Assembly: GCA_036924085.1 (NCBI GenBank)
Contig: JAVGWX010000009.1
Coordinates: forward strand, 64,883,012-64,947,011
DNA: 64,000 nt
DNA from: Ariolimax columbianus
Taxonomy: Eukaryota > Mollusca > Gastropoda > Stylommatophora > Arionidae
Direction of reading: 5' to 3'
The notes beneath the pieces were generated by a model. That model ran no database searches, was not told where the DNA came from, and was given only the letters and a program-made list of their open reading frames with translations. This document shows positions 54,806-64,000 of the stretch, in pieces. Made by a program: the position numbers and the translations under genes. How positions within the stretch are numbered: position 1 is the stretch's first letter; each line of letters begins with the position of its first letter.

Positions 54806-55010
54806 AGCGTCTGATTAGTGTAGTGGTAGAGCACTTGCTTTTCACGGCAAATGTACAGGGTTCAATTTCCACGACCGTCACTATCCAGTCAACTCAGCTG
54901 TAAATCAATACCTGGCACACTACTAGGGAAGTAAAAGACAGCGAGGAAAGGAACTGGCCACTCTATCCAACACAAGCAGTTACGTAGTATAATGAAGTCC
55001 CTAACAACTT
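54806..55010 (+). repeat. SINE family T, tRNA-like head and body
   Basis: The head has GATTAGTGTAGTGGTAGAGC (A box), TTGCTTTTCACGGCAA (anticodon arm like tRNA-Glu(UUC)) and GGTTCAATTTC at 54859-54869 (B box). The body has CAGCTGTAAATCAATACCTG and GGGAAGTAAAAGACAGCGAG. Absence of an acceptor stem and presence of a body exclude a functional tRNA. Confidence 0.75.
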
Positions 55011-55014
55011 CACT

Positions 55015-55920
55015 CCCCGACAATAGTGTAACTAGTATGGGACAAACCTTAACCTTTAATCTCCAGAAACTAACCCTCAGTAACGGTGGATCAAGTCCAG
55101 TCATACAAAACAACAAGGATTTCAGGTTTCAATATCACCATATCATCTATTCCGTCCACGTATCACATTAGAATTTAGTGGTGGAAGTGCAATCGTCTTT
55201 CAAATATCATATGTGTGATCGTTGTTAATATCTTCACATGCCCCTGAAGTGTTTCGTTCATACGTTCAATTCATATTTTTTCTTGGCATTCCTCGATTAC
55301 AATATCGTTCACAGCGAGAGGAATGTATATTTGTTTTCTCTTCCAGATTATTCTCTGACAAGCGATAAATATTTTAATATTTATATTACTGTCTATGTTT
55401 TATTGCATATTTGTATTCCCACATTGAAAGTGCCAGGTAAATAAAAACGAGTCTTACCCATTATTCGCCTTTTTTTAATTCGCAAAGGTCAAATGACCTC
55501 TACGCATAAAGCCTGAACTACAACGAATATGCTGGATGCAACTTTTCACAAATGATCCACGATCCCTGCTGGAATGTCAGCTTTGTGTGACTTGACCAAA
55601 TCCTTCTGATTCCATTTGGCCATAGAGTGTGCTCTTCATCAGTTCCTTCTTTTGGTCGTCTTCTTTAGCTCTGCTCACGGAAACACAACTTCGATTTCCG
55701 GGTGATCTGTATGTTGCATATTATAGCAGCTGTGCTACTTCTCTCAATCTATGATTGCAATATTTTTAGTTGTCACATTATCATTGAGATACTTCTATAT
55801 TTTCACCCATTCACTACCTTTGTTAAATATACATTGGTAATCAGCAACATGGACTCTAGCACGTTTTAAACAACACAATACAGGGGTATTTATTGAAAAT
55901 AACCGACACACTCAAGCCTT
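55015..55920. other. no recognised gene
   Basis: AT-rich unique-looking sequence. Confidence 0.3.
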
Positions 55921-55924
55921 ACGA

Positions 55925-56398
55925 AAGAATATTGCAATTCCGCATGACAAGAGATTGCAACTTTACGCGGGACAAGATTGCAACTCCACACGAAGCCAAG
56001 ATTTAAATTTCACACGAGAGATTGCAACTTCACACGAGAAGAGATTGCAACTTCACGCGGGACAAGATTGCAACTTTATGTGTGGCAAGATTTCAATTCC
56101 ACGGGAGAGAAGATTGCAACTCTGCACCAGAAGCGATTGCAACTCCGCACGAGAAGCGATTGCAACTCCGCACGAGAAGCGATTGCAACTCCGCACGAGA
56201 AGCGATTGCAACTCCGCACGAGAAGCGATTGCAACTCCGCACGAGAAGCGATTGTAACTCCGCACGAGAAGTGATTGCAACTCCACATGAGAAGAGATTG
56301 CAACTCGGCGCTGGACAAGATTTCAACTCCGCACGAGAAGAGATTGCAACTCGACGCTGGACAAGATTTCAACTCCACACGAGAGAAGATTGCAAAGT
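55925..56398. repeat. 23-bp minisatellite, about 20 copies
   Basis: The unit GATTGCAACTCCGCACGAGA plus AGC is near-perfect at 56128-56260, with diverged units on both sides (ACAAGATTTCAACTCC). Both strands are largely stop-free, giving overlapping periodic frames in several phases. This is an artefact of the unit sequence. Confidence 0.93.
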
Positions 56399-56399
56399 C

Positions 56400-56575
56400 C
56401 ATGGATGTATAACGCCAAAAACAAGACAGATTAGACGATCATCAGTAAAGCACAATCCTTCCTATATGTGTGTTGATGGAATTCACCTTTCACAGTTATC
56501 TCTAAGCGTGTGATAAATTCAACACAGATCAGATATATCGCTGGGGCTAGTTAATGTCAGGATAAAACAATTAGA
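56400..56575. other. no recognised feature
   Basis: Nothing was recognised. Confidence 0.3.
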
Positions 56576-56589
56576 AAAGAAGTTGTGTG

Positions 56590-56705
56590 TATGTATATAT
56601 ATATATTGATATAAACACCCACACACCCACCCACCCCAACCCCCACCCCCCCCCCCCCGCACGCACGCACGCGCACACACACACACACGCACATATATAT
56701 ATTAA
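56590..56705. repeat. microsatellite cluster (TA, CA, C-rich)
   Basis: Short (TA)n, (ACCC)n, poly-C, (CGCA)n and (CA)n runs in succession. Confidence 0.85.
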
Positions 56706-57260
56706 TACAAACTTTGAGTATCTGGGCTCCAGAATAGTCAACAATGGCGACTGGCGAGAGTAAATCAGAAAGAGAATGGTAATGGTAATGCAGAGACTTC
56801 ACAAACTGAGAAAACTATCGCAGAATACTAGCAGACCAACAAAAGTGACAATTTTCACATGTGTTTTTCCTTTGGCAGCAAACGGCTGCGCAACATAGAT
56901 AGTAATCAAACCTCAATGAAGAGAATCGAGTCTTTCGAGTTGAAATGTTATATACATGTTCTCAGAATACCATGGATCGAACAAAAAGAAGAATGCATTC
57001 GACAATAGTTTGGCATAGAGGAGATATCGTTCTTAAATTCCACCAAATACTTTGGCCCCCATCAAAATACACAACGGTCTTGATAAAACTAATGGAAATG
57101 GTGCCGAGCAAAAGATGCAGGCCAAGAAGGCCATAGCACCAAGATGTCAAAGCATGCTTGGGCATGACGCTGTAGACATGACAAGAGATCTAGTTTCTTT
57201 CAGACGGGCTGTCATGACAGCGACATTATGCAGGGGACATGATACATGATGATTGTATAC
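56705..57260 (+). pseudogene. degenerate LINE C-terminal region
   Basis: The sense starts FEYLGSRIVNNGDWRE, then RKRMVMVMQRLHKLRKL and SRPTKVTIFTCVFPLAANGC. Shifted frames give RIESFELKCYIHVLRIPWIE, and it ends LVSFRRAVMTATLCRGHDT. This order is the RT C-terminal region of a common animal LINE (YLGS..., SFEMKCYRKxLRIPW, FRRAVxxAT). Numerous stops. The RT catalytic part is absent. Confidence 0.75.
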
Positions 57261-57309
57261 ATTGTATTTGTTATTTTCTTCCTAGAGTTTTTCAAAAAAG
57301 CACACTGGT

Positions 57310-57440
57310 CAAAGAAGTCGGGATCGATCTGTAACAGTGGTGAGCTATCGATGAGTCTCGCATTCTACTACAGCCTAGAGGACCTATGTTCACCTTCTTA
57401 GGCACGCCACAGGATGTAAGAAGAGCCACTGTAAGGGTTA
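57310..57440 (+). repeat. family A-related fragment
   Basis: AGTGGTGAGCTATCGATGAG, TCTCGCATTCTACTACAG and CCTATGTTCACCTTC match 61296-61375 (AGTGGTGAGATTTATGATGA, CCTCGCATTGCACTACAG), the body of a family A variant. Confidence 0.5.
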
Positions 57441-57644
57441 ACTCAGCACGAGCAGCTTCAAGCGATAACAACACACTTCTACAACATCAGCCAACGTGGG
57501 AGATGTTTGTTCTCAGACACAGGTTCTTCTCAGAAACAGGTATTTCCGTGATTTGTGTGAACTACTGATCTAAGATGGCATTATGTTTACGTTGATGATA
57601 CAAGGCACGGGAATATGTGGTAAATTGCAGGCAGTGACTTGTAA

Positions 57645-57735
57645 TCAAAGAATGTTTGTTCGTGACAACGATCACAAGGCAAGCATGTATCTGCACTCTA
57701 GTAACATACATAACGAACAATAGACAAGAAAGTGA
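57645..57735 (+). repeat. inverted-repeat pair, left member
   Basis: GAATGTTTGTTCGTGACAAC, then ACATACATAACGAACAATAG. The reverse complement of 58400-58490 matches at most positions. An S1 SINE lies between the two. Confidence 0.6.
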
Positions 57736-57761
57736 AACACGAGCATTTAAGGACTCTATAT

Positions 57762-57880
57762 GGTTTATGCTTGATGATAGGAAGGCTATATGGTTTATGC
57801 TTGATGATAGGAAGGCTATATGGTTTATGCTTGATGATAGGAAGGCTATATGGTTTATGCTTGATGATAGGAAGGCTAAG
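57762..57880. repeat. 30-bp tandem repeat, 4 perfect copies
   Basis: Unit TATATGGTTTATGCTTGATG plus ATAGGAAGGC. The copies are identical, so amplification is recent. The 30-bp length keeps a 10-codon period on both strands. Confidence 0.95.
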
Positions 57881-57885
57881 TTAGT

Positions 57886-58175
57886 TGCTTGTCGCAAGCG
57901 ATTATGACGACATCATCAGCCGTTTTTTATATTGATGTTGTAACTTGCGATGTATTTGTGTTATAGCGAGAAAGAAACCTCACTCTCTTGTCCCGAGCTA
58001 CCATGGACCAGTCGCCAGACGACCAGTCAAGACGACCGGACGGAACTCAGGATGCAAGCACTCTGATCTTACCTCCCTTGAGACAAGGGGTCGCTTGAAA
58101 CTTGCGGGATTCGATCGCCCATCGTTTCCGTTCATCGCTTTGAGAGGCTAGTGCCTTACCTCTCGACTACATCCA
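57886..58175 (-). repeat. tRNA-like SINE family S1, best copy
   Basis: Read on the minus strand, the head has an A-box-like block GTAGTCGAGAGGTAAGGCAC (58151-58170) and a B-box-like GATCGAATCCCGC (about 58104-58117). The body follows with CTCGGGACAAGAGAGTGAGG and the end TCGCTTGCGACAAGCAACT. The box spacing is tRNA-like. Confidence 0.7.
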
Positions 58176-58399
58176 CCCCATATACGGTTAGGAAGTAATT
58201 GAGTCCGCCAATTTGTCTGGATCGAGCTCAGACTATATTCCATAGTCGCAAGTGTTGAATGGTGAAAGACTGCCCCAGACGTGAAACCATTTTTAGTGAG
58301 TCACGTTGGTCTAGTGCCGTAACTCATTTCTCTCTCATGGTATGGAGCAGCCGTCATCTGGAGGACCGGCGTTAGAATTTCGGGCTGTCCATTACTTAA

Positions 58400-58490
58400 A
58401 TTTCTTTACTGTTGTTCGTTATGTATGTCACCCAAGTGCAGACAACTACTTGTCTTGTTATCATTGTCAAGACGAACATTCTCTGATAAA
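58400..58490 (-). repeat. inverted-repeat pair, right member
   Basis: Complement of GACAATGATAACAAGACAAG and ACATACATAACGAACAACAG; see 57645. Confidence 0.6.
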
Positions 58491-58499
58491 TGGCAACGG

Positions 58500-59805
58500 T
58501 TCCAAGCTCCCGATTCAAGCTAAAGATAGTTCGCCGCGACCCCTCCCTATGTTTCCACTTTTCCGTCCCCTCCCCTTTCCCGGGCAAACGAGTTGAAATT
58601 AAAAACCAAGGGACAAATGCTTATTTTAGGAAACAATATTTGGTTCGCAAATCAACACATAACTTTTCATGGAACCCCGATTTGGTAACCACTGGGACAT
58701 TCTTAAAAGCACTTTTAATGTAAATGTTGTTTTCAAGTAGCCTGTTTTCTACTGCATAAACTGTATATTTACCTAATTGCTGTAGTAGTGTCCTGCTGGA
58801 TTGACAAGAGATGTTCGTGCGTGTGCGTGTAGGAACACTTGTAATCTATAAACAAACCAAGAAACAACAAGAACAAACAAACTCGACTGTCACACAGAGG
58901 ATAACAGCAGATTCTGGAACATGCCCAATGAGAGACACGACAGGAAGCTGATAACTGCCAATCTGACAAGCCATGCACATGAAATGAGACACGGCAATGT
59001 TCTTCAATATTCCTAATGTTACATGTGCACGTTGTAGCTGCATGTGAAAGACTCTTACACTAGCATGACTGCAGAGGTCACGATTCATATGCCAATGTGA
59101 AATGATATGGCGCTTTCAAAAGACGGAGTTTGCTGTCAAGACAGCAATCAATAGACGCGTGTATCATTATGTAATACGAAGACAATCTCATAACGCAACA
59201 TTATCCGGTGAATGTTTTTACTCGGCCATGGATCAATAATGCGGACGCGACACACACACAGAATGACATGGCAAGGAGACACGGAAGCAGGGAGACAGGT
59301 TTGAATAGTAGGAAAAGTAAGAAGACAGGCAAATGGTTGGTATCCACATTGTTAGTGTCATCATTTCGATTCTTGCAAAGGTTAGGCCCCTGCCATTTGT
59401 GCCCTGACTTGGAGAATATTAGTATCAATGTTTGCATGGAAACAAGGGGAAACTATCAGACCAGAAAACTGCCGATACAATAGCCACAACCAATATGTGT
59501 AGATCAGTTAGCAGCTGTTGTTCGTGTTTTATTATAGTGTAAGACGTCCAAGTCGGGACCAGGAATTGAAGCAAAGAATAGGTAAACTGTAACTTTCCGG
59601 GCATAGTTCAAGAAACGACTAACGAGAGTTGGACATGAAACCGATTAAACCATTCTGTGTAAACTATGAGTTGCAGTACAAAAACAAGTCTACTTGTGCA
59701 ACAAAAAAGAAGTGACTAAGTGAAGTTTCGTTTTAGGTCTTTAATCATCAAATGAAAATAACGAGACGTCCATATCGTATGTTAGGATCATGGAGCTATC
59801 ACTAT
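58500..59805. other. no recognised gene
   Basis: Unsupported short frames only. No RNA gene or known repeat was recognised. Confidence 0.3.
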
Positions 59806-59809
59806 GTGG

Positions 59810-60585
59810 AGAGAGGAGAGTAACATCCGATCAGGTGAAACATACTGATCAGACTATGTTAGTCAAAGTCGAGTAAAACATACTGATCAGACATTGTTAG
59901 TCAAAGTCGAGTAAAACATACTGATCAGACTATGTTAATCAAAGTCGAGTAAAACATACTGATCAGACATTGTTAGTCAAAGTCGAGTAAAACATACTGA
60001 TCAGACTATGTTAGTCAAAGTCGAGTAAAACATACTGATCAGACTATGTTAGTCAAAGTCGAGTAAAACATACTGATCAGACTATGTTAGTCAAAGTCGA
60101 GTAAAACATACTGATCAGACATTGTTAGTCAAAGTCGAGTAAAACATACTGATCAGACTATGTTAGTCAAAGTCGAGTAAAACATACTGATCAGACATTG
60201 TTAGTCAAAGTCGAGTAAAACATACTGATCAGACTATGTTAGTCAAAGTCGAGTAAAACATACTGATCAGACTATGTTAGTCAAAGTCGAGTAAAACATA
60301 CTGATCAGACTATGTTAGTCAAAGTCGAGTAAAACATACTGATCAGACTATGTTAGTCAAAGTCGAGTAAAACATACTGATCAGACTATGTTAGTCAAAG
60401 TCGAGTAAAACATACTGATCAGACTATGTTAGTCAAAGTCGAGTAAAACATACTGATCAGACTATGTTAGTCAAAGTCGAGTAAAACATACTGATCAGAC
60501 TATGTTAGTCAAAGTCGAGTAAAACATACTGATCAGACTATGTTAGTTAAAGTCGAGTAAAACATACTGATCAGACATTGTTAGT
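59810..60585 (+). repeat. 38-bp array grown from the head of family A
   Basis: After the family A start (GAGTAACATCCGATCAGGTG) come about 20 copies of a 38-bp unit containing TTAGTCAAAGTCGAGTAAAA and CATACTGATCAGACTAT. Units ending ACTAT and ACATT are intermixed. The same element's remaining head and body follow at 61134, beyond a LINE insertion. Confidence 0.92.
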
Positions 60586-61133
60586 CAGTTCAGTTCAGTT
60601 CATCCCGTAACCCATCAGGTCGTTGGGGCACACTTGAAAAAACTCCCAAAATCCCACGCCATTTTTCTATGTCTGCCGCCGCCTGTCGTTTCTTACCAGG
60701 ACAAAGGCTAGACCACTCAGTGATGTTGTCCACCCACCTCTTCCTTGGACGTCCTCGCCCTCTCTGTCCCGGTACGGAACCAAAGAGTATCAAGTTGGAT
60801 TCCGTTGGACCTCGCGACGTGCCCGCACCAGGTCATCTTCCGTCTTTTGATTGTTGTGAACAGATCTTCAAAAGGACCAATAGCGTTTTCAACTCCCTGA
60901 CGTATTTCTACGTTCGTGACACGATCTTTATGTGAAACATTTATGAGTTTTCTATAGCACCGCATTTCCATTGCATGTATCCTGCCCTGGATATCTGCTG
61001 TAATGGTCCAGGTCTTGCAGTCATACGGAAATGTTGAGATCACCAAAGAGCGCATTAGTCTAACTTTTATGCCGAGGGCGAGTCGTTTGTCTTGCCAAAT
61101 AGGTTTCAGCCGAGTAAGCGCCGCTGTTGTTTA
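60586..61133 (-). pseudogene. LINE C-terminus inserted in the family A head
   Basis: On the minus strand, 61055-60780 reads VISTFPYDCKTWTITADIQG, MEMRCYRKLINVSHKDRVTN, and IKRRKMTWCGHVARSNG. A shift near 60780 moves to RGRGRPRKRW.DNITEW and PQRPDGLRDELN, ending at about 60593. The end sequence GGGATGAACTGAACTGAACT shows a (GAACT)n tail. It is the same family as 374-830. The left flank GTTAGTCAG and right flank GACAGGGTCAAG would join into a normal family A head, so it interrupts that element. Confidence 0.8.
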
Positions 61134-61400
61134 TTAGACAGGGTCAAGTGAAACATATTGATCGGACCATGTTAGTCAGGGTCAGGTGAAATATACTGAT
61201 CAAGACCTCGCCTCACTTCCAAGCAGATACCCATGGAACATATGTTGATTGGCATTAGGCTAACTAGGTGAGAATCGGAGCTGTGGCCTCATAGTGGTGA
61301 GATTTATGATGAGCCTCGCATTGCACTACAGTCAGGATGACGCTGGCCCACCTTCGCAATTACACCTTGGGGTGTGATGAGAGCCAATGTAACCCACCAA
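61134..61400 (+). repeat. family A element, remainder after LINE insertion
   Basis: GGGTCAAGTGAAACATATTG, ATCGGACCATGTTAGTCAGG, then GGTCAGGTGAAATATACTG and a diverged body (GCTAACTAGGTGAGAATCGG, TTTATGATGAGCCTCGCA). Its body resembles 57310-57440, so it may be a subfamily. Confidence 0.7.
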
Positions 61401-61640
61401 TAAATTAAGTCGTCAAGAATATCTAACTCAAGTGACATTAGCAACAACACTACGATGTGCACGTGTACGGGCCGCATCCGTCACGGCAACTTCGTGCTGT
61501 TTCAATTGTGGTTTCTGGGTCGATTTTTTTAAAATCTGAAATTGTTAACGTCGTCTTCGTCTTCCCCCTAGCCCAAGAGGTAATACTGGCATCACATCTC
61601 ACTACCTTATGAACCATCTGACGTGAGCTGGTGAGACCAG
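61400..61640. other. no recognised feature
   Basis: Nothing was recognised. Confidence 0.3.
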
Positions 61641-61654
61641 CTACTAGTCATATC

Positions 61655-61900
61655 GGAGATTTACGAAACGTATGAAGGACATGTGTACACGTAAATAATC
61701 CTTTGCAATTGAGCATCTAATAGAGCAGACTATTAGCTGTTGCCAGGGTAACCATTTAGAACGATAATGGCATTCCTACCAAATGTCCTACCTACCTACC
61801 TACCCCATGCCTTATAAGCCACAGGAAGGAAAATGGCAAAAAAGAAGTTAAACACGAATAGCTTCGGCTAGTTGGCAGCAGGTGTAAGCTCCAAATTTAT
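61655..61900 (+). repeat. interspersed repeat family C
   Basis: See 2385-2690. It contains CATGTGTACACGTAA, CTTTGCAATTGAGCATC, CTATTAGCTGTTGCCAGGG and TTCGGCTAGTTGGCAGCAGG, plus a (CCTA)n run at about 61788-61804. Confidence 0.5.
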
Positions 61901-62049
61901 GCCTGCCCTGTGCCCTATCCGAATTTGATATTCCCAAACACATAATAAGTGGAAGATAGTAAAATAATGAGCTCGTAGACCTACTAACCTAACATGGACA
62001 AGCAAGAAACCCTGTCCCGTGAGCCTGTTATTTCGTGAGGTTCATTTCT

Positions 62050-62260
62050 GTAACATCTGAGTAGCAGAGTTATAGATTGGGCGCTCGTTTTCAAGAATAA
62101 GGTACCGGATTATATCCTTGTTATCGATATGCTCACATTCACCCAGTTGTAAATGGCTACCTGTTTACTGTAAGGGAAGGAAATGTACGAGAAATGGAAA
62201 TGATCACGCCCCCCCCCCCCCCATAAAATTATGAGGCCTAGTCTCCAACACTTCATCTAC
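62050..62260 (+). repeat. SINE family T, diverged
   Basis: The head-like GAGTAGCAGAGTTATAGATT and GCGCTCGTTTTCAAGAATAA are followed by a weak B box (GGATTATATCC) and the body CAGTTGTAAATGGCTACCTG. A poly-C tract (about 62208-62222) is inside. Confidence 0.5.
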
Positions 62261-62264
62261 AACA

Positions 62265-62740
62265 GCAGTGTCTGCAATCGGACTACATTTACCTGTACTT
62301 GAATTACAGATGAACTCATCGATCTGATACAATTATTCTAATGTATCAATTATTCGAATGCATACAATATTAAAGAAAACCCAAGTTGTTAAAAGTGCAA
62401 GCCAACCCGATCACACTCGTCAACCAGGAATCAATCAATACACAAAGACGGCTGTTCAATTTGGGGCTCCCTCGATTTGCCTCATACCAGAACCAGTTTT
62501 TATCCCTCGGACTCCTTCCACCTTGTAAGCAATGATGTATTCAAGGATCGCAAGTCTCACTCTCGGCTAACACGCTGACTTGAAATCAATGAGTGATCCT
62601 GCCAAAACCAGCCCTTTTCTATGACGAGGGATGAGTTTCTGACGCGTCCGTGTTAATCTGACAAACTGTCAGTAAGGAGGTGTGATGTTGTAGCGCTCGT
62701 GGCTGCTTCAATAACGGTGTGAAAGTTAATATTTCACAGC
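62265..62740. other. no recognised gene
   Basis: Nothing was recognised. Confidence 0.3.
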
Positions 62741-62744
62741 CATG

Positions 62745-64000
62745 CCATAACCACAACAGTCGTGTCTCGTTGTTTATAGTCGCAACATTTATGCCGCGTT
62801 GTTCATAACCTTCCTGCTCCCTTCATTTATAACTATAACATTCTTGCTACACTGCTTGGTCATAACATTCTTGCTCCATTCATTTATAATCATAACATTC
62901 CTGCTGCACTGCTTAGTGTCATAACATTCTTGCTCTATGCATTTATAACTATAACATTCTTGCAACACTGTTTATAATCAAAACATTCTTGTTGCGCTGT
63001 TTATAATCATAAAATTCTTGCGCAATTCATTTATAACTATAATATTCTTGTCGCTCTGTTTATAATCATAACATTCTTGCAACACTGTTTATAATCAAAA
63101 CATTCTTGTTGCGCTGTTTATAATCATAAAATTCTTGCGCAATTCATTTATAACTATAATATTCTTGTCGCGCTGTTTATAATCATAACATTCTTGCCAC
63201 ATTCATTTATTACCATAACATTCTTTCTGCGCTGTTTATAATCATAACATTCTTGCCACATTCATTTATTACCATAACATTCTTTCTGCGCTGTTTATAA
63301 TCATAACATTCTTGCCACATTCATTTATTACCATAACATTCTTTCTGCGCTGTTTATAATCATAACATTCTTGCCACATTCATTTATTACCATAACATTC
63401 TTTCTGCGCTGTTTATAATCATAACATTCTTGCGCAATTCATTTATAACTATAATATTCTTGTCGCGCTGTTTATAATCATAACATTCTTGCCACATTCA
63501 TTTATTACCATAACATTCTTTCTGCGCTGTTTATAATCATAACATTCTTGCCACATTCATTTATTACCATAACATTCTTTCTGCGCTGTTTATAATCATA
63601 ACATTCTTGCCACATTCATTTATTACCATAACATTCTTTCTGCGCTGTTTATAATCATAACATTCTTGCCACATTCATTTATTACCATAACATTCTTTCT
63701 GCGCTGTTTATAATCATAACATTCTTGCCACATTCATTTATTACCATAACATTCTTTCTGCGCTGTTTATAATCATAACATTCTTGCCACATTCATTTAT
63801 TACCATAACATTCTTTCTGCGCTGTTTATAATCATAACATTCTTGCCACATTCATTTATTACCATAACATTCTTTCTGCGCTGTTTATAATCATAACATT
63901 CTTGCCACATTCATTTATTACCATAACATTCTTTCTGCGCTGTTTATAATCATAACATTCTTGCCACATTCATTTATTACCATAACATTCTTTCTGCGCT
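62745..64000. repeat. 59-bp dimeric satellite running off the window
   Basis: The left part (62745-63180) has irregular 28-36 bp units built on CATAACATTCTTGC and CTGTTTATAAT. To the right they settle into a regular 59-bp unit of two related halves: CATAACATTCTTGCCACATT plus CATTTATTAC (30 bp), and CATAACATTCTTTCTGCGCT plus GTTTATAAT (29 bp). About 13 regular dimers are visible, almost identical; the array continues beyond 64000. Confidence 0.95.

Noticed and set aside
54806..54875. A functional tRNA-Glu gene
   Set aside because: The anticodon arm resembles tRNA-Glu, but the stems are incomplete and the element is repeated with a common body.
55955..56513. Periodic frames on both strands at the 23-bp repeat
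   Set aside because: Repeat by-products. No flanking coding structure.

Overview
The window looks like repeat-dominated nuclear DNA of an animal. There are no operons, ribosome binding sites or dense genes. Instead there are 5'-truncated LINEs, mariner-like transposons, tRNA-derived SINEs and several large satellite arrays. The mixture (an I/Nimb-like LINE with an RNase H domain and a (GAA)n tail, RTE/CR1/L2-type LINE relics, SINEs with tRNA heads) resembles lophotrochozoan, especially gastropod mollusc, genomes. That placement is inference; no taxonomic marker is present.

Only one host-gene segment could be supported: a 124-nt minus-strand exon at 20605-20728. It encodes the DFG/activation-loop part of a calcium/calmodulin-dependent protein kinase I (CaMKI) and has good splice sites on both sides. 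No neighbouring exon was recognised, so the window is probably mostly two very large introns of that gene.

Layout. 1-20 kb: unique-looking DNA with scattered LINE 3' fragments, two mariner-like elements (10.98-11.97 and 14.57-15.90 kb), SINEs and short tandem arrays. 20.6-22.4 kb: the CaMKI exon, TA and GA microsatellites and a 17-bp minisatellite. 22.45-29.65 kb: a 43-bp satellite of about 165 copies, stop-free on the + strand, ending at a minus-strand LINE (29.65-31.31 kb). 31.5-34.4 kb: a 45-49 bp minisatellite and a 49-bp array that grew inside an interspersed repeat (family B), which also carries an insertion of family A. 35-40 kb: a direct duplication, LINE relics and SINEs. 40.35-49.27 kb: a 73-bp satellite of about 117 copies with higher-order structure, broken near its right end by a LINE with an 11-bp target-site duplication. 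49.54-52.61 kb: the longest LINE copy (endonuclease end, reverse transcriptase, RNase H), inactivated by a frameshift and an internal deletion. 53-59 kb: small arrays, SINEs and LINE relics. 59.8-61.4 kb: a 38-bp array grown from the head of a family A element, interrupted by another LINE. 62.8-64 kb: a 59-bp dimeric satellite running off the end.

The most interesting signal is how repeats make repeats. A SINE-like family (A; about 330-345 bp, CAA-rich tail, 7-11 bp target-site duplications) carries a roughly 37-bp repeated head motif that has expanded twice into satellite arrays. A second family (B) carries a 49-bp internal segment that is single-copy at one locus and about 26-copy at another. 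Several arrays end on their right side at a LINE 3' end. Coordinates of diverged repeats are approximate because no alignment could be run.
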